A DNA stretch of 64,000 bases from Hyphomonadaceae bacterium (GTDB taxonomy: Bacteria; Pseudomonadota; Alphaproteobacteria; Caulobacterales; Aquidulcibacteraceae). Shown piece by piece: positions 39,338-49,189 of this stretch (the first letter of the stretch is position 1; each line of letters begins with the position of its first letter). The notes beneath the pieces are model-generated. The model searched no databases. It had not been told where the DNA came from and was given only the letters and a program-made list of their open reading frames with translations. The position numbers and the translations under genes were made by a program. The DNA lies in the NCBI GenBank assembly GCA_016791445.1, contig JAEUMP010000016.1, forward strand, positions 350,490 to 414,489, in the 5' to 3' direction.

Positions 39338-40111
39338 CTACCCGTCCCTCGGCCACTCATGCGCGTATACCTGACGCAGGTGCTCCGTGTGCAGCTTATC
39401 CCCAAGGTCTGTGTCAAGGGAATCCAGGAAGGCGTGTTTCTGGAAGTAACCGCGGCCGGGTCGCCGACTTGCGTGGTTGACGACAAGCGCGAATAGCGGC
39501 GGCTCCCGCAATGCACGGTTTTGATCTGCAATCGCGTCGAGCACGCCCCATAGCGCCTGTTGCTGGAGTGCGTTGTCCTTTGTCTGAATGACTTTCAGCA
39601 CTGCTTCATAGGAAACTGGGCGCTTCCGCCGTCGGGCTCTGGCAACCAGCAATCGGCGGACGTGCGCCACCGTCTGTGGTCGTTCGCCACCTCCACGCAT
39701 CTCGGCGATCTTCCGCAGGTCGCTGCGGCCGGTAAGCCCCTCTAGCGATCCCAAGAGCGACATCAGTCCCGGATGCGCCCATTCACCGGACCATGTGGTC
39801 AGGTCAGGTGCGTGAACATGTTCGTACTCCGGCGGCGGCGCGCTTTCGACGATGGTCACAGGCAACAGGACGCGGCGCTCATTCCCGATCCGCGCTTCGT
39901 GCATGACCCATTGCGATTCTGCGGCGCCAGGGCTCCAGCAAACAATCATCGCCTTCGCAGCGCGCGCGTGCTGGTCGATTTCCTGTGCCCAGACGCCGCC
40001 TGCGGACAGCGCCACATCATACCAGACGTCGAGTTTCAAAGCTTCGAGCGCGCCAGCAAGCCTCGCGACCCGGGCTTGCTCCTCACGCTTGTATGAAATG
40101 AAGACGTCCAC
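39338..40111 (-). CDS. TIR-domain protein
   Basis: 257 residues. Residues 1-130 are a TIR domain: VDVFISYKREEQARVARLAGALEAL, LDVWYD, AAKAMIVCWSPGAAESQWVMHEA, in which the Glu of WVMHEA occupies the NADase catalytic position. Bacterial TIR domains usually cleave NAD+ in anti-phage or virulence systems. The C-terminal half has a second domain with LFALVVNHASRRPGRGYFQ, a pattern I have seen in uncharacterised proteins (P-x-x-x-L-V-V-x-K/H-x-x-x-x-P-G-x-G). Start is GTG 40111 or 40114. It stands alone inside the block that splits sucC from sucD. No signal peptide. Confidence 0.82.
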   Translation of the reverse strand: MDVFISYKREEQARVARLAGALEALKLDVWYDVALSAGGVWAQEIDQHARAAKAMIVCWSPGAAESQWVMHEARIGNERRVLLPVTIVESAPPPEYEHVHAPDLTTWSGEWAHPGLMSLLGSLEGLTGRSDLRKIAEMRGGGERPQTVAHVRRLLVARARRRKRPVSYEAVLKVIQTKDNALQQQALWGVLDAIADQNRALREPPLFALVVNHASRRPGRGYFQKHAFLDSLDTDLGDKLHTEHLRQVYAHEWPRDG

Positions 40112-40295
40112 CACGATGCCCCCAACTCCGAGGTGAGAATGGTTGAGGAGACGACCATGCACAATTCCTGGCGGATCCGAAGTGCCTGATCGGTTTGCGC
40201 CAACGGCCACCGACGATCGCGGTCACCCCACCCGGGACTCCCGATGGCGCGGCGCTCGTCTGGATCGTGCCGGTCACGGCGTTCGCCCACCCCGA

Positions 40296-40694
40296 TTGTC
40301 TCGTGCGCAAGGGCGCCAAGCAGCGCTGCTCGCTGCTTGTCTCATTTGCGCGACGCCTGTCGCCTTCGCCCAGGAGGCGGCGCGTAGTGAGCCTGTGCGA
40401 TGCGACGTAGGTCCTGTCTCGCAGGAAATCGCTGGGTCCTGGTGGCTCAGCTATGCATGTGACGACGACAGATCGCTCGTGGTGAACTCGGACCAGTCCA
40501 GGGGAAACCCGGTCGCGTTCGTTTTCATCTTTCACCCGAAAGCTGATGGCGGGATCGGTCTGACCGGCGAAGGGAACGGCGATCGGGCTTTCACGAGGCC
40601 TGTTTTCGACGTGCTGAAGACTTGGGACGCAGCGGAGATCGCCGCTCAAATTCAACGTGCGCGCGCGGTCCCGGCGCCGGGCGTCCGCGAATAG
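40296..40694 (+). CDS. Hypothetical secreted protein, probable TTG start
   Basis: From a TTG at 40296 the product is 132 residues with a good signal peptide (QAALLAACLICATPVAFAQ) and a mature part containing RCDVGPVSQEIAGSWWLSYACDDDRSLVV, two cysteines that could pair, and PVAFVFIFHPKADGGIGL. An ATG at 40143 in the same frame would give a 51-residue extension without hydrophobicity and overlapping the promoter of the TIR gene, so it is less likely. No family recognised. Confidence 0.5.
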   Translation: MSRAQGRQAALLAACLICATPVAFAQEAARSEPVRCDVGPVSQEIAGSWWLSYACDDDRSLVVNSDQSRGNPVAFVFIFHPKADGGIGLTGEGNGDRAFTRPVFDVLKTWDAAEIAAQIQRARAVPAPGVRE

Positions 40695-40726
40695 CGCACG
40701 TTTCAGAGTTCGTGGAAGCGGCCACC

Positions 40727-41077
40727 CTACCGCGCGTAGCTCACCGCGCTCACGCCCGTCGTGTGCAGGCGCGTGACCATCGGTGCGTCGAGCAGGCGGA
40801 CGGCCTCGCTGAGCGCCTCCTCGCGGCAGGCGGCCATGGCGCGGCGCGTTGCGGGGGAGGGGTTGGTGAGCTGCGGGGCGTCGCAGACCGCACCCGCTGC
40901 GCGGCGCAGGCGCTCCAGCATGATCGTCGCATCGCGCTCCGAAGAGAGGTCTAGGTCGGCCTGCCGAACGGGCGCCACGCGCTCGGCCGCCGCCGCGGCG
41001 CGTTCCTCGGCCGTCGCCGCGCCCGCAAGTCCAAGGGCGGCAAGGCATACGAGGGCGGAAAGGGTCGTGCGGATCAT
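40727..41077 (-). CDS. UrcA-family protein
   Basis: 116 residues with a signal peptide (TLSALVCLAALGLAGAATAEE) and a mature region DLDLSSERDATIMLERLRRAAGAVCDAPQL, then a second Cys in MAACREEALSEAVRLLDAPMVTRLH, the UrcA pattern of two helices joined by a disulfide. UrcA proteins are periplasmic and common in Caulobacterales and sphingomonads; function unknown. ATG 41077 begins the signal peptide. Confidence 0.82.
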   Translation of the reverse strand: MIRTTLSALVCLAALGLAGAATAEERAAAAAERVAPVRQADLDLSSERDATIMLERLRRAAGAVCDAPQLTNPSPATRRAMAACREEALSEAVRLLDAPMVTRLHTTGVSAVSYAR

Positions 41078-41362
41078 GGCGTTCCTCCGGGACGCGTCCC
41101 TGCCGTGCATGCGACGGGATCGCGATTTCATAGAAATGAAGGATACATGTCACACGAGTGTCATGAAAGTGGATTATCGTGAAACGAGCGAGAGCTCTGA
41201 AGAAAAGCTGACGCAGCTTTCGTCTAGCCTCTGGCGGCCATGACCTTTCGGCCCCACGCCTTGCTGCTCAGAGAAATCCCGCACGCAGTTCGTCGCTGCT
41301 GACTCTCTCTGTCAGCAGGGCGGCGGTAAGCTTCCGCCATCGACATCCAGGGAGGCACACCA

Positions 41363-41734
41363 ATGATCGGATACGTCACGCTCGGCACGAACGACCTCGA
41401 CCGCGCCGCGAAATTCTACGACGCGCTCGCCAAGGAGCTCGGCACGGGCCGCATGATGGAATGGCCGGGCGCGATCGCCTGGGGCACGCCGGGCGGCGGC
41501 GCCGGCATCGGCCTCACGAAACCCTTCGACGGCAATGCAGCCACGGTCGGCAACGGCGTGATGGTGGCGCTCGAAGCCAAGGACAAGGCCCACGTCGATC
41601 GCATCTACGCCTGCGCGATGGCCAATGGCGCGACCTGCGAAGGCAAGCCCGGCCCGCGTGGCGACGGCGGTTTCTACGCCGCCTATTTCCGCGATCCCGA
41701 CGGCAACAAGCTGAACGCCTTCATCATGGGCTAG
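41363..41734 (+). CDS. VOC-family (glyoxalase-fold) protein
   Basis: 123 residues, a single glyoxalase/bleomycin-resistance (VOC) domain: MIGYVTLGTNDLDRAAKFYDALAKELG at the start and GGFYAAYFRDPDGNKLNAFIMG at the end, with Tyr/Asp/Asn positions typical of this subgroup. Metal ligands are partly absent, so it may be a binding protein rather than an enzyme. An AAAGG-type signal (GGGAGGC) precedes the ATG. Confidence 0.88.
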   Translation: MIGYVTLGTNDLDRAAKFYDALAKELGTGRMMEWPGAIAWGTPGGGAGIGLTKPFDGNAATVGNGVMVALEAKDKAHVDRIYACAMANGATCEGKPGPRGDGGFYAAYFRDPDGNKLNAFIMG

Positions 41735-41782
41735 CCGTTCGGGGGCTTCAGCCCTCGACAATTCCGCGTCATCATTGAAAGT

Positions 41783-41809
41783 GCCCGCCTCTTTCCGGAA
41801 GGGGCGGGC
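41783..41809 (+). promoter_or_regulatory. Hairpin covering the amidase ribosome-binding site
   Basis: GCCCGCC (41783-41789) pairs with GGCGGGC (41803-41809), with an inner TTCCGGAA palindrome in the loop. The right arm ends at the base before the ATG at 41810, and AAGGGG (41799-41804), the likely Shine-Dalgarno, is partly inside it. It may limit translation of the amidase. Confidence 0.4.
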
Positions 41810-43387
41810 ATGCGCGTTTTCATCGGTCTGATCATCGCGGCGTTGCTGGTTGCGACGCCGGCGCTCGCGCAGCCGCGCATCGGCGCGGGGAGGTCGGTCG
41901 AGGAGATATCCATCGCCGAACTGCAGGCGGAGATGGCCGCCGGGCGCACCACATCGGAGCGCATCACGCGCGCCTATCTCGCGCGCATAGACGCGATCGA
42001 CCGGCGCGGACCTGTGTTGCGCAGCGTGATCGCGGTGAACCCCGACGCCCTCGCACAGGCGCGCGCGCTCGATGCGGAGCGCCGCGCAGGCCGCGTGCGC
42101 GGGCCGCTGCACGGCGTGCCGATCCTCATCAAGGACAATATCGAAACGCTCGATCCGGTGGCGACGACGGCAGGGTCGCTGGCGCTGAAGGACAACGTCA
42201 CCGGTCGCGATGCGCCGGTCGTTGCACGACTCCGCGCGGCGGGCGCGGTGATCCTCGGCAAGACCAATCTCAGCGAGTGGGCCAACATCCGCGGGTCCGG
42301 CTCGATCAGCGGCTGGAGCGCCATCAACGGCCGCACGCGCAATCCCTACGCCCTCGACCGCAATCCGTGCGGATCGAGTTCCGGTTCCGGCGCGGCGACG
42401 GCGGCGAGTCTCGCGGCGGCGGCGGTCGGCACGGAGACGGACGGCTCCATCGTGTGTCCGTCGTCGGCGAACGGCATTGTCGGCATCAAGCCGACGGTGG
42501 GTCTCGTGTCGCGCACGCACATCGTTCCGATCAGCGCATCGCAGGACACGGCCGGGCCGATGGCGCGCTCGGTGGCGGATGCGGCGGCGCTGCTGACGGC
42601 GATGGCGGGAACTGATGCTGCGGACGCGGCGACCGTCGAGGCGGACGCGCGGAAGTCCGATTATCTCGCGGCGCTGGATGTGAACGCGCTGCAGGGCCGG
42701 CGCATCGGCGTCGCGCGATTCCTCGCCGGCTGGCATGCACCGACGGACGCCTTGTTCAACGAGGCGATCAACGCGTTGCGTGCGGGGGGCGCCGAGATTG
42801 TCGAGATCGCCGAAGGACCGCCGCGCGCGGAGATCAGCGCCGCCGAATTCACTGTGCTGCTCACGGAACTGAAAGTGGGTCTGAACGCCTATCTCGCGAG
42901 CACGTCGCCCGACCGCGTGGCGGTGCGCACGCTTGCCGACGTCATCGCTTTCAACAAGACCGAACCGCGCGAACTCGCGCTCTTCGGTCAGGAGACGTTC
43001 GAACGCGCCGAGGCGACGAAGGGGCTCGACGATCCCGACTATGTGGCGGCCGCCGCAAAGGCGAAGCGGCTCGCGGGCGCGGAGGGCATCGATGCGCTCA
43101 TGGCGCGGCATCGGCTGGACGCCATCGTCGCGCCGACGGGCTCGCCCGCATGGGTGACGGATACGCTTCTGGGGGACCGCTTCATCGGCGGCTCGTCCTC
43201 GCTCGCGGCGGTGTCCGGCTATCCCAACATCACCGTGCCGATGGGCCACGTGCGCGGCTTGCCTGTCGGCCTTTCCTTCTTCGGCGCGGCATGGAGCGAG
43301 GCGAAACTCATCGGCATCGCCTATGCGTACGAGCAACGCACGAAGGCGCGCCGCGCGCCGCTCTATCTGCCGTCACTGCTGGAGTGA
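41810..43387 (+). CDS. Secreted amidase-signature-family protein
   Basis: 525 residues with a signal peptide (GLIIAALLVATPALAQ). The amidase signature Ser-cisSer-Lys triad is visible: Lys in GVPILIKDNIETLD, the GSSSGSGAATAAS loop, and the nucleophile Ser in TETDGSIVCPSS. Secreted members hydrolyse amides such as peptide amides or N-acyl compounds; the substrate is unknown. The C-terminal GSSSLAAVSGYPNITVPMGHVRGLPVGLSFFG is typical. Part of the block between sucC and sucD. Confidence 0.92.
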   Translation: MRVFIGLIIAALLVATPALAQPRIGAGRSVEEISIAELQAEMAAGRTTSERITRAYLARIDAIDRRGPVLRSVIAVNPDALAQARALDAERRAGRVRGPLHGVPILIKDNIETLDPVATTAGSLALKDNVTGRDAPVVARLRAAGAVILGKTNLSEWANIRGSGSISGWSAINGRTRNPYALDRNPCGSSSGSGAATAASLAAAAVGTETDGSIVCPSSANGIVGIKPTVGLVSRTHIVPISASQDTAGPMARSVADAAALLTAMAGTDAADAATVEADARKSDYLAALDVNALQGRRIGVARFLAGWHAPTDALFNEAINALRAGGAEIVEIAEGPPRAEISAAEFTVLLTELKVGLNAYLASTSPDRVAVRTLADVIAFNKTEPRELALFGQETFERAEATKGLDDPDYVAAAAKAKRLAGAEGIDALMARHRLDAIVAPTGSPAWVTDTLLGDRFIGGSSSLAAVSGYPNITVPMGHVRGLPVGLSFFGAAWSEAKLIGIAYAYEQRTKARRAPLYLPSLLE

Positions 43388-43390
43388 GGC

Positions 43391-43951
43391 TCACGCCAGC
43401 GCGGCGGACGCCATGATCGCTTCGACGGCGGGGAGGCCCGCCGCGAAATAGTGTTCGTGCGCGGCGAGAAAGAGGATCACGCTCACGCGGGACTCCTTGC
43501 GCGCAACAAGCGCCGTACCTGTGAAGGCAAGCCCGTCGCCGGTGGATGTCGCGATGTCGAGGCGTTGGCCCGTGACGGCGCCGAACGGGGCAGGGCGCAC
43601 GCTCGACAGCGTCGGCGGCGTAAAGCCCAGTGCATCGACGTTCGCGGCGACAAATGACGCCAACACCTCGCCTCCCGCCGTTGCATCGAACGCCGCCCTG
43701 TCTTTCGGACGGTTCGTCATGCCTTCGCCGTGCGTCAGTCCGCCCGCGAGATAGAGGCGATCCAGCGCCGGACCATTCTGCGAGAGCAGGCGCAGCTTGC
43801 GCGCGCCGGAGGGGGTGAAGTCGGACCAGACACGATCGAGTTGCACGGAGAGGCCGTCGCCCGCGCGAAACATCCCCGGCGCAGGATCGCGCATGGAGGC
43901 GCACCCGGCGGCGACAAGTGTGCCGAAAAGCAGCGTCCGGCGCGCGATCAC
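43391..43951 (-). CDS. Hypothetical lipoprotein 1
   Basis: 186 residues. Signal ARRTLLFGTLVAAGCASM with lipobox VAAGC (and twin arginines, possible Tat route). The mature part has FRAGDGLSVQLDRVWSDF, NRPKDRAAFDATAGGEVLASFVAANV and LAAHEHYFAAGLPAVEAIMASA. No family recognised. Its ATG overlaps the stop of the upstream gene (ATGA), forming a two-lipoprotein unit. Confidence 0.78.
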   Translation of the reverse strand: MIARRTLLFGTLVAAGCASMRDPAPGMFRAGDGLSVQLDRVWSDFTPSGARKLRLLSQNGPALDRLYLAGGLTHGEGMTNRPKDRAAFDATAGGEVLASFVAANVDALGFTPPTLSSVRPAPFGAVTGQRLDIATSTGDGLAFTGTALVARKESRVSVILFLAAHEHYFAAGLPAVEAIMASAALA

Positions 43952-44613
43952 AGCGGCGCTCCGTCCAGCAGCGCATGGAGCAGCGCGTGCGCGCCCTCGG
44001 GCGTGCGCACATCCTGGTCAGGCCGGGCGACGATGCTGTTCTTCCAGATGATGTCGCCGCTGCGGAGATCGACGAGCGATGCGGCGGCGCGCGTGATCCC
44101 CGTCGGCGCCTGCACGCCGGCCGCCGCCGCGCCCACGACGAAGACCCCGCGCAAGGCGCTGGTGACGTCGCCGTCGCAGCTGATGAGGAGGGCGTGCGTG
44201 GCGTCGCCGATGGCGAGCGCCCGCGCGCCGGCGCCCAGGGTCCATGCACGGTGGCGGGGCAGGGTCGGCGGCGCAGGATCGGCGGTGTCGGCGGTGCGGA
44301 TCGACACGCGCACGGCGTCGTGCAGCAAGAGAATCTGTCGCGCCTGCGGCGACGCCTCGGCGCGCAGGAGACTCACCGCATTGCGCCCGCCGCCGGCGAT
44401 CCTGTCCCGCGCATGTCGCGCCAGATGCTCGCGCGCCGCCGCGCTCCAGTCGGGGCGGTCGATACTGCGGGCGTTCACGGCAAGAAGAGCGAGTTTCACG
44501 TCGGGCTCCACGACGACGATCGTCCCGCCGGGCGGCAGTTGCGGCCGCGGGGGCGGCGCAGTTGCGCACGCCGTCGCGCACGCTAGTGCGAGCACCGCAA
44601 TCAATCGTCGCAT
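43948..44613 (-). CDS. Hypothetical lipoprotein 2
   Basis: 221 residues. Signal RRLIAVLALACATACAT with lipobox TACA; the mature part starts with a Pro-rich stretch, then GTIVVVEPDVKLALLAVNARS, HDAVRVSIRTAD and GITRAAASLVDLRSGDIIWKNSIV. The last segment, about a value compared with a logged status, resembles periplasmic outer-membrane-associated lipoproteins but is not assignable. First gene of the pair, coupled to the next. Confidence 0.75.
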   Translation of the reverse strand: MRRLIAVLALACATACATAPPPRPQLPPGGTIVVVEPDVKLALLAVNARSIDRPDWSAAAREHLARHARDRIAGGGRNAVSLLRAEASPQARQILLLHDAVRVSIRTADTADPAPPTLPRHRAWTLGAGARALAIGDATHALLISCDGDVTSALRGVFVVGAAAAGVQAPTGITRAAASLVDLRSGDIIWKNSIVARPDQDVRTPEGAHALLHALLDGAPL

Positions 44614-44767
44614 GGAAGCCCCCAGCCTTGCCCCACGGTCACCCTAAGCGGGCAGGAAACGTCCCTCAAGACCGCACCGAAGGCGCGTCGAAGGGCAGGG
44701 TTTGCCTTTCCGGCGCCGTGCGCTAGGACGGCGCCACTCGTTTCAAATCAGCGGCGGCCCAAGCTCC

Positions 44768-45652
<885 letters not shown>

Positions 45653-45754
45653 GCGTCCCGCGCTTTGGCATGGCAGTCCTGCATCTGCGCAGGACAGACA
45701 ACGTGACCTTTCCCGCATTTGGGGAGGCGCGCGAACGCAAACCGCCTTATATCC

Positions 45755-45772
45755 CCTCCAAATCATCGGAGG
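45755..45772 (+). promoter_or_regulatory. Stem-loop over the sucA Shine-Dalgarno
   Basis: CCTCC (45755-45759) can pair with GGAGG (45768-45772), and GGAGG is the only good ribosome-binding site, 10 bases before the ATG at 45783. A TTATAT that could be a -10 element lies at 45747-45752. Short stem, so suggestive only. Confidence 0.3.
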
Positions 45773-45782
45773 TTAGACGACT

Positions 45783-48764
45783 ATGGCGGATGGCGGCCGC
45801 GGCGTGCCGAATTCGGCGTTCCTTGAGACGAGCTTTCTCGACGGGACCAACGCTCTTTTCGTCGAACAGATGCACGCGCGCTATATCGAGGACCCGACCT
45901 CGGTGGACGCCTCGTGGCGGGCCTTCTTCGAGGAACTCGGCGATCGCGAGCGGGCGCGGGGCCCGTCCTGGGCCAAGCCCGGCGTGGCCGATCCGAAACC
46001 CGATGAAATCACCGCCATGCTCGACGGCAACTGGGCCGCGCTCGAGCCGAAGATCGCCAAGAAGATCGAAGCGCGCGCGGCTGCTGCGCCGTCCGTCGCC
46101 GCACCGTCCAAGGTCCAGATCGAGAGTGCGGCCCGCGACAGCGTCCGCGCCCTGATGCTCATCCGCGCGTACCGCTCGCGCGGGCACCTCGCGGCGAATC
46201 TCGATCCGCTCGCGATGGAGGCGCCCGAGCCGGTCGACGGCCTCGATCCCGCGTCCTACGGATTCGGCCCCGGCGACATGGACCGCGAGATCTTCATCGA
46301 CGGCGTGCTCGGCCTCGAAACCGCGACCGTGCGCCAGATGCTCGACATCCTGCGCCGCACTTATTGCGGCTCGATCGGCGTCGAGTTCATGCACATCACC
46401 AATCCCGTCGAGAAGGCGTGGATCCAGCAGCGCATCGAAGGGCCGGACAAGGAAATCAGCTTCACGCCCGAGGGCAAGAAGGCGATCCTGCGCAAGCTCA
46501 TCGAAGGCGAGACGTTCGAGAAGTTCCTGCACAAGCGCTATCCCGGCACCAAGCGCTTCGGCCTCGACGGCGGCGAGGCGATGATCCCGGCGCTCGAACA
46601 GGTCATCAAGCGCGGCGGGTCCTATGGCGTCGAGGATATCGTGCTCGGCATGGCGCACCGCGGGCGTCTCAACGTTCTCGCGGCGGTGATGGGCAAGCCC
46701 TATCACGTCATCTTCCACGAATTCCGCGGCGGCTCCGCGACGCCCGAAGATGTGATGGGTTCGGGCGACGTGAAGTATCACATGGGCGCTTCATCGGACC
46801 GCGCGTTCGACGGGCATGTGGTGCACCTGTCGCTGACGGCGAACCCGTCCCACCTCGAAATCGTCAACCCGGTCGTGCTCGGCAAGTCGCGCGCCAAGCA
46901 GGCGTCGCGGCAGACGCACAAGGAAGACGACAAGCAGCTCTTCGACCTGCGCGCGCGGGTGATGCCGTTGCTTATCCATGGCGACGCCGCGTTTGCGGGG
47001 CAGGGCGTGGTGGCGGAGTGCTTCGCGCTGTCGGGCCTGCGCGGCTACCGCACGGGCGGGACCATGCACTTCATCGTCAACAACCAGATCGGCTTCACGA
47101 CGAGCCCGCGCTTCTCGCGCTCCTCGCCGTACCCGTCGGATGTGGCGCTGATGGTGCAGGCGCCGATCTTCCACGTGAACGGGGATGATCCGGAAGCGGT
47201 CGTCTACGCGACGAAGGTCGCGACCGAATACCGGCAGGAGTTCGGCAAGGACGTCGTCATCGACATGTTCTGCTATCGCCGCTTCGGCCACAATGAAGGC
47301 GACGATCCGTCCTTCACGCAGCCCCTGATGTACAAAAAGATCAAGGGTCAGCCTTCGACGCGCGACATCTACGCCCGCAAGCTCGTAACACAGGGCGATG
47401 TGAGCCAGGCGGAAGTCGACAGCTGGATCGCAGAGTTCGAACAGTTCCTCGACGAGGAGTTCGAGGCCGGCAAGAACTACAAGCCCAACAAGGCCGACTG
47501 GCTGGACGGCGTCTGGTCGGGTCTGAAGCAATCGGACGATCCGGAGCTGCGCGGCGTCACCGGCGTCGATGAGGGCAAGCTTGTCGAGATCGGCCTGAAG
47601 CTCACCGAGATTCCGTCGAGCGTGGATGTCCACAAGACTCTCGCGCGCGTGGTCGAGGCGCGCCGCAAGACCATCGAGGCGCGCGAAGGAATCGACTGGG
47701 CGATGGCCGAGCACCTCGCCTTCGGCACGCTGCTCGATGAAGGCTACCCGGTGCGCCTGTCGGGGCAGGATTCCTGCCGCGGCACGTTCAGCCAGCGCCA
47801 CTCGCACTTCGTCGACCAGACTACCGAGGAACGCTACACGCCGCTGAACAATATCCGCCCGGGCCAGGCGCACTACGAGGTCATCGACTCGCTGCTCTCG
47901 GAAGAAGCGGTGCTGGGCTACGAGTACGGCTACTCGCTCGCGGCGCCGAAGACGCTGACGCTCTGGGAAGCGCAGTTCGGCGACTTCGTGAACGGCGCGC
48001 AGGTGGTCATCGACCAGTTCATCTCTTCGGGCGAGCGCAAGTGGCTGCGCATGTCCGGTCTCGTGATGCTGCTGCCGCATGGCTATGAAGGGCAGGGCCC
48101 GGAACACTCCTCCGCGCGGCTTGAACGTTTCCTGCAGCAGTGCGCGGAAGAGAACATGCAGGTCGTGAACTGCACGACGCCGGCGAACTATTTCCACGCC
48201 CTGCGTCGCCAGATGCACCGCAATTTCCGCAAGCCGCTCATCGTGATGACGCCGAAGTCGCTGCTGCGCCACAAGCGTGCGGTGTCGCGTCTCGATGAGA
48301 TGGGCGCGGGCACGTCCTTCCACCGCCTGCTGTGGGATGACGGCGATCCGGGCCTGCCGGGCGCGCTGACCTCCACCCGCGTGAAGCCGGACGCCGAAAT
48401 CCGTCGCGTGGTGATGTGCTCGGGCAAGGTCTATTACGATCTGCTCGAAGAGCGCGAGAAGCGCGGCGTCGATGACATCTACCTCCTGCGTCTCGAGCAG
48501 TTCTATCCGTGGCCGATGAAGTCGGTGATGACCGAGTTGGCGCGCTTTCCGCAGGCGGAGCTGGTCTGGTGTCAGGAGGAGCCGAAGAACCAGGGCGGCT
48601 GGCAGTTCGTCGATCCGTGGATCGAACTCACGCTGGACCGCATGGAAACGAAGGCCAAGCGCGCGCGCTATGCGGGACGGCCCGCGACGGCGTCGACGGC
48701 GACGGGCCTCATGTCCAAGCACCTTAAGGAGCTGGAGACGTTCCTGGAAGAAGCGCTGGGATGA
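45783..48764 (+). CDS. sucA: 2-oxoglutarate dehydrogenase E1 component
   Basis: 993-residue thiamine-diphosphate enzyme that decarboxylates 2-oxoglutarate and passes the succinyl group to the lipoyl E2. N-terminal FLDGTNALFVEQMHARYIEDPTSVDASWRAFF, then GVEFMHITNPVEKAWIQQRIE, VLGMAHRGRLNVLAAVMGK, the ThDP motif GDAAFAGQGVVAECFALSGL...NNQIGFTT, and GQDSCRGTFSQRHSHFVDQ of the transketolase-like domain. Length and motifs are normal. Its stop overlaps the ATG of the GFA-type gene. Confidence 0.97.
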   Translation: MADGGRGVPNSAFLETSFLDGTNALFVEQMHARYIEDPTSVDASWRAFFEELGDRERARGPSWAKPGVADPKPDEITAMLDGNWAALEPKIAKKIEARAAAAPSVAAPSKVQIESAARDSVRALMLIRAYRSRGHLAANLDPLAMEAPEPVDGLDPASYGFGPGDMDREIFIDGVLGLETATVRQMLDILRRTYCGSIGVEFMHITNPVEKAWIQQRIEGPDKEISFTPEGKKAILRKLIEGETFEKFLHKRYPGTKRFGLDGGEAMIPALEQVIKRGGSYGVEDIVLGMAHRGRLNVLAAVMGKPYHVIFHEFRGGSATPEDVMGSGDVKYHMGASSDRAFDGHVVHLSLTANPSHLEIVNPVVLGKSRAKQASRQTHKEDDKQLFDLRARVMPLLIHGDAAFAGQGVVAECFALSGLRGYRTGGTMHFIVNNQIGFTTSPRFSRSSPYPSDVALMVQAPIFHVNGDDPEAVVYATKVATEYRQEFGKDVVIDMFCYRRFGHNEGDDPSFTQPLMYKKIKGQPSTRDIYARKLVTQGDVSQAEVDSWIAEFEQFLDEEFEAGKNYKPNKADWLDGVWSGLKQSDDPELRGVTGVDEGKLVEIGLKLTEIPSSVDVHKTLARVVEARRKTIEAREGIDWAMAEHLAFGTLLDEGYPVRLSGQDSCRGTFSQRHSHFVDQTTEERYTPLNNIRPGQAHYEVIDSLLSEEAVLGYEYGYSLAAPKTLTLWEAQFGDFVNGAQVVIDQFISSGERKWLRMSGLVMLLPHGYEGQGPEHSSARLERFLQQCAEENMQVVNCTTPANYFHALRRQMHRNFRKPLIVMTPKSLLRHKRAVSRLDEMGAGTSFHRLLWDDGDPGLPGALTSTRVKPDAEIRRVVMCSGKVYYDLLEEREKRGVDDIYLLRLEQFYPWPMKSVMTELARFPQAELVWCQEEPKNQGGWQFVDPWIELTLDRMETKAKRARYAGRPATASTATGLMSKHLKELETFLEEALG

Positions 48765-49165
48765 TCGAGGCTTCGTGCCATTGCGGCGGTGTGCGCTACA
48801 CGGTGGATGCCGCGCCCACTACGGCGCTCGACTGCAACTGCTCGCACTGCCGGCTCTACGGCAGCCTCTGGGCGTACTATCCGCAGCGCGACGTGAAATT
48901 CACCGCGACGCCGGATACCTTCGTCTACCAGTGGGGCGACAGGATGCTGGACATGCATCATTGCCGGACGTGCGGCTGCTTTTCGCACTTCACGATCACC
49001 GGCGAGGACGACGCCGAGAAGATCGGCCTCAACATCAGGCTGATGCGCGGCCTCACGCCGGAAACGGTGAGCGTCGTGCAGAAGAACAACGGCAACGATC
49101 ACGTTTTCTGGACGAAGTCGGATCGCCCGGTGCTCCCAGGCCATGACCAACCCGCGCAATCGTGA
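48761..49165 (+). CDS. GFA-family (glutathione-dependent formaldehyde-activating) protein
   Basis: 134 residues with the zinc-binding Mss4-like GFA fold: SCHCGGVRYTV, DCNCSHCRLYGSLWAYY, then MHHCRTCGCFSHFTI. The paired CxC/CxxC/CxxC cysteines are complete. GFA relatives bind glutathione adducts or act as carbon-sulfur lyase-like proteins. It overlaps sucA (ATGA) and is 24 bases from sucB, so it is made with the dehydrogenase complex, an uncommon insertion. Confidence 0.88.
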   Translation: MIEASCHCGGVRYTVDAAPTTALDCNCSHCRLYGSLWAYYPQRDVKFTATPDTFVYQWGDRMLDMHHCRTCGCFSHFTITGEDDAEKIGLNIRLMRGLTPETVSVVQKNNGNDHVFWTKSDRPVLPGHDQPAQS

Positions 49166-49189
49166 TAACGCGGCGCAAAGGATCGAAAG

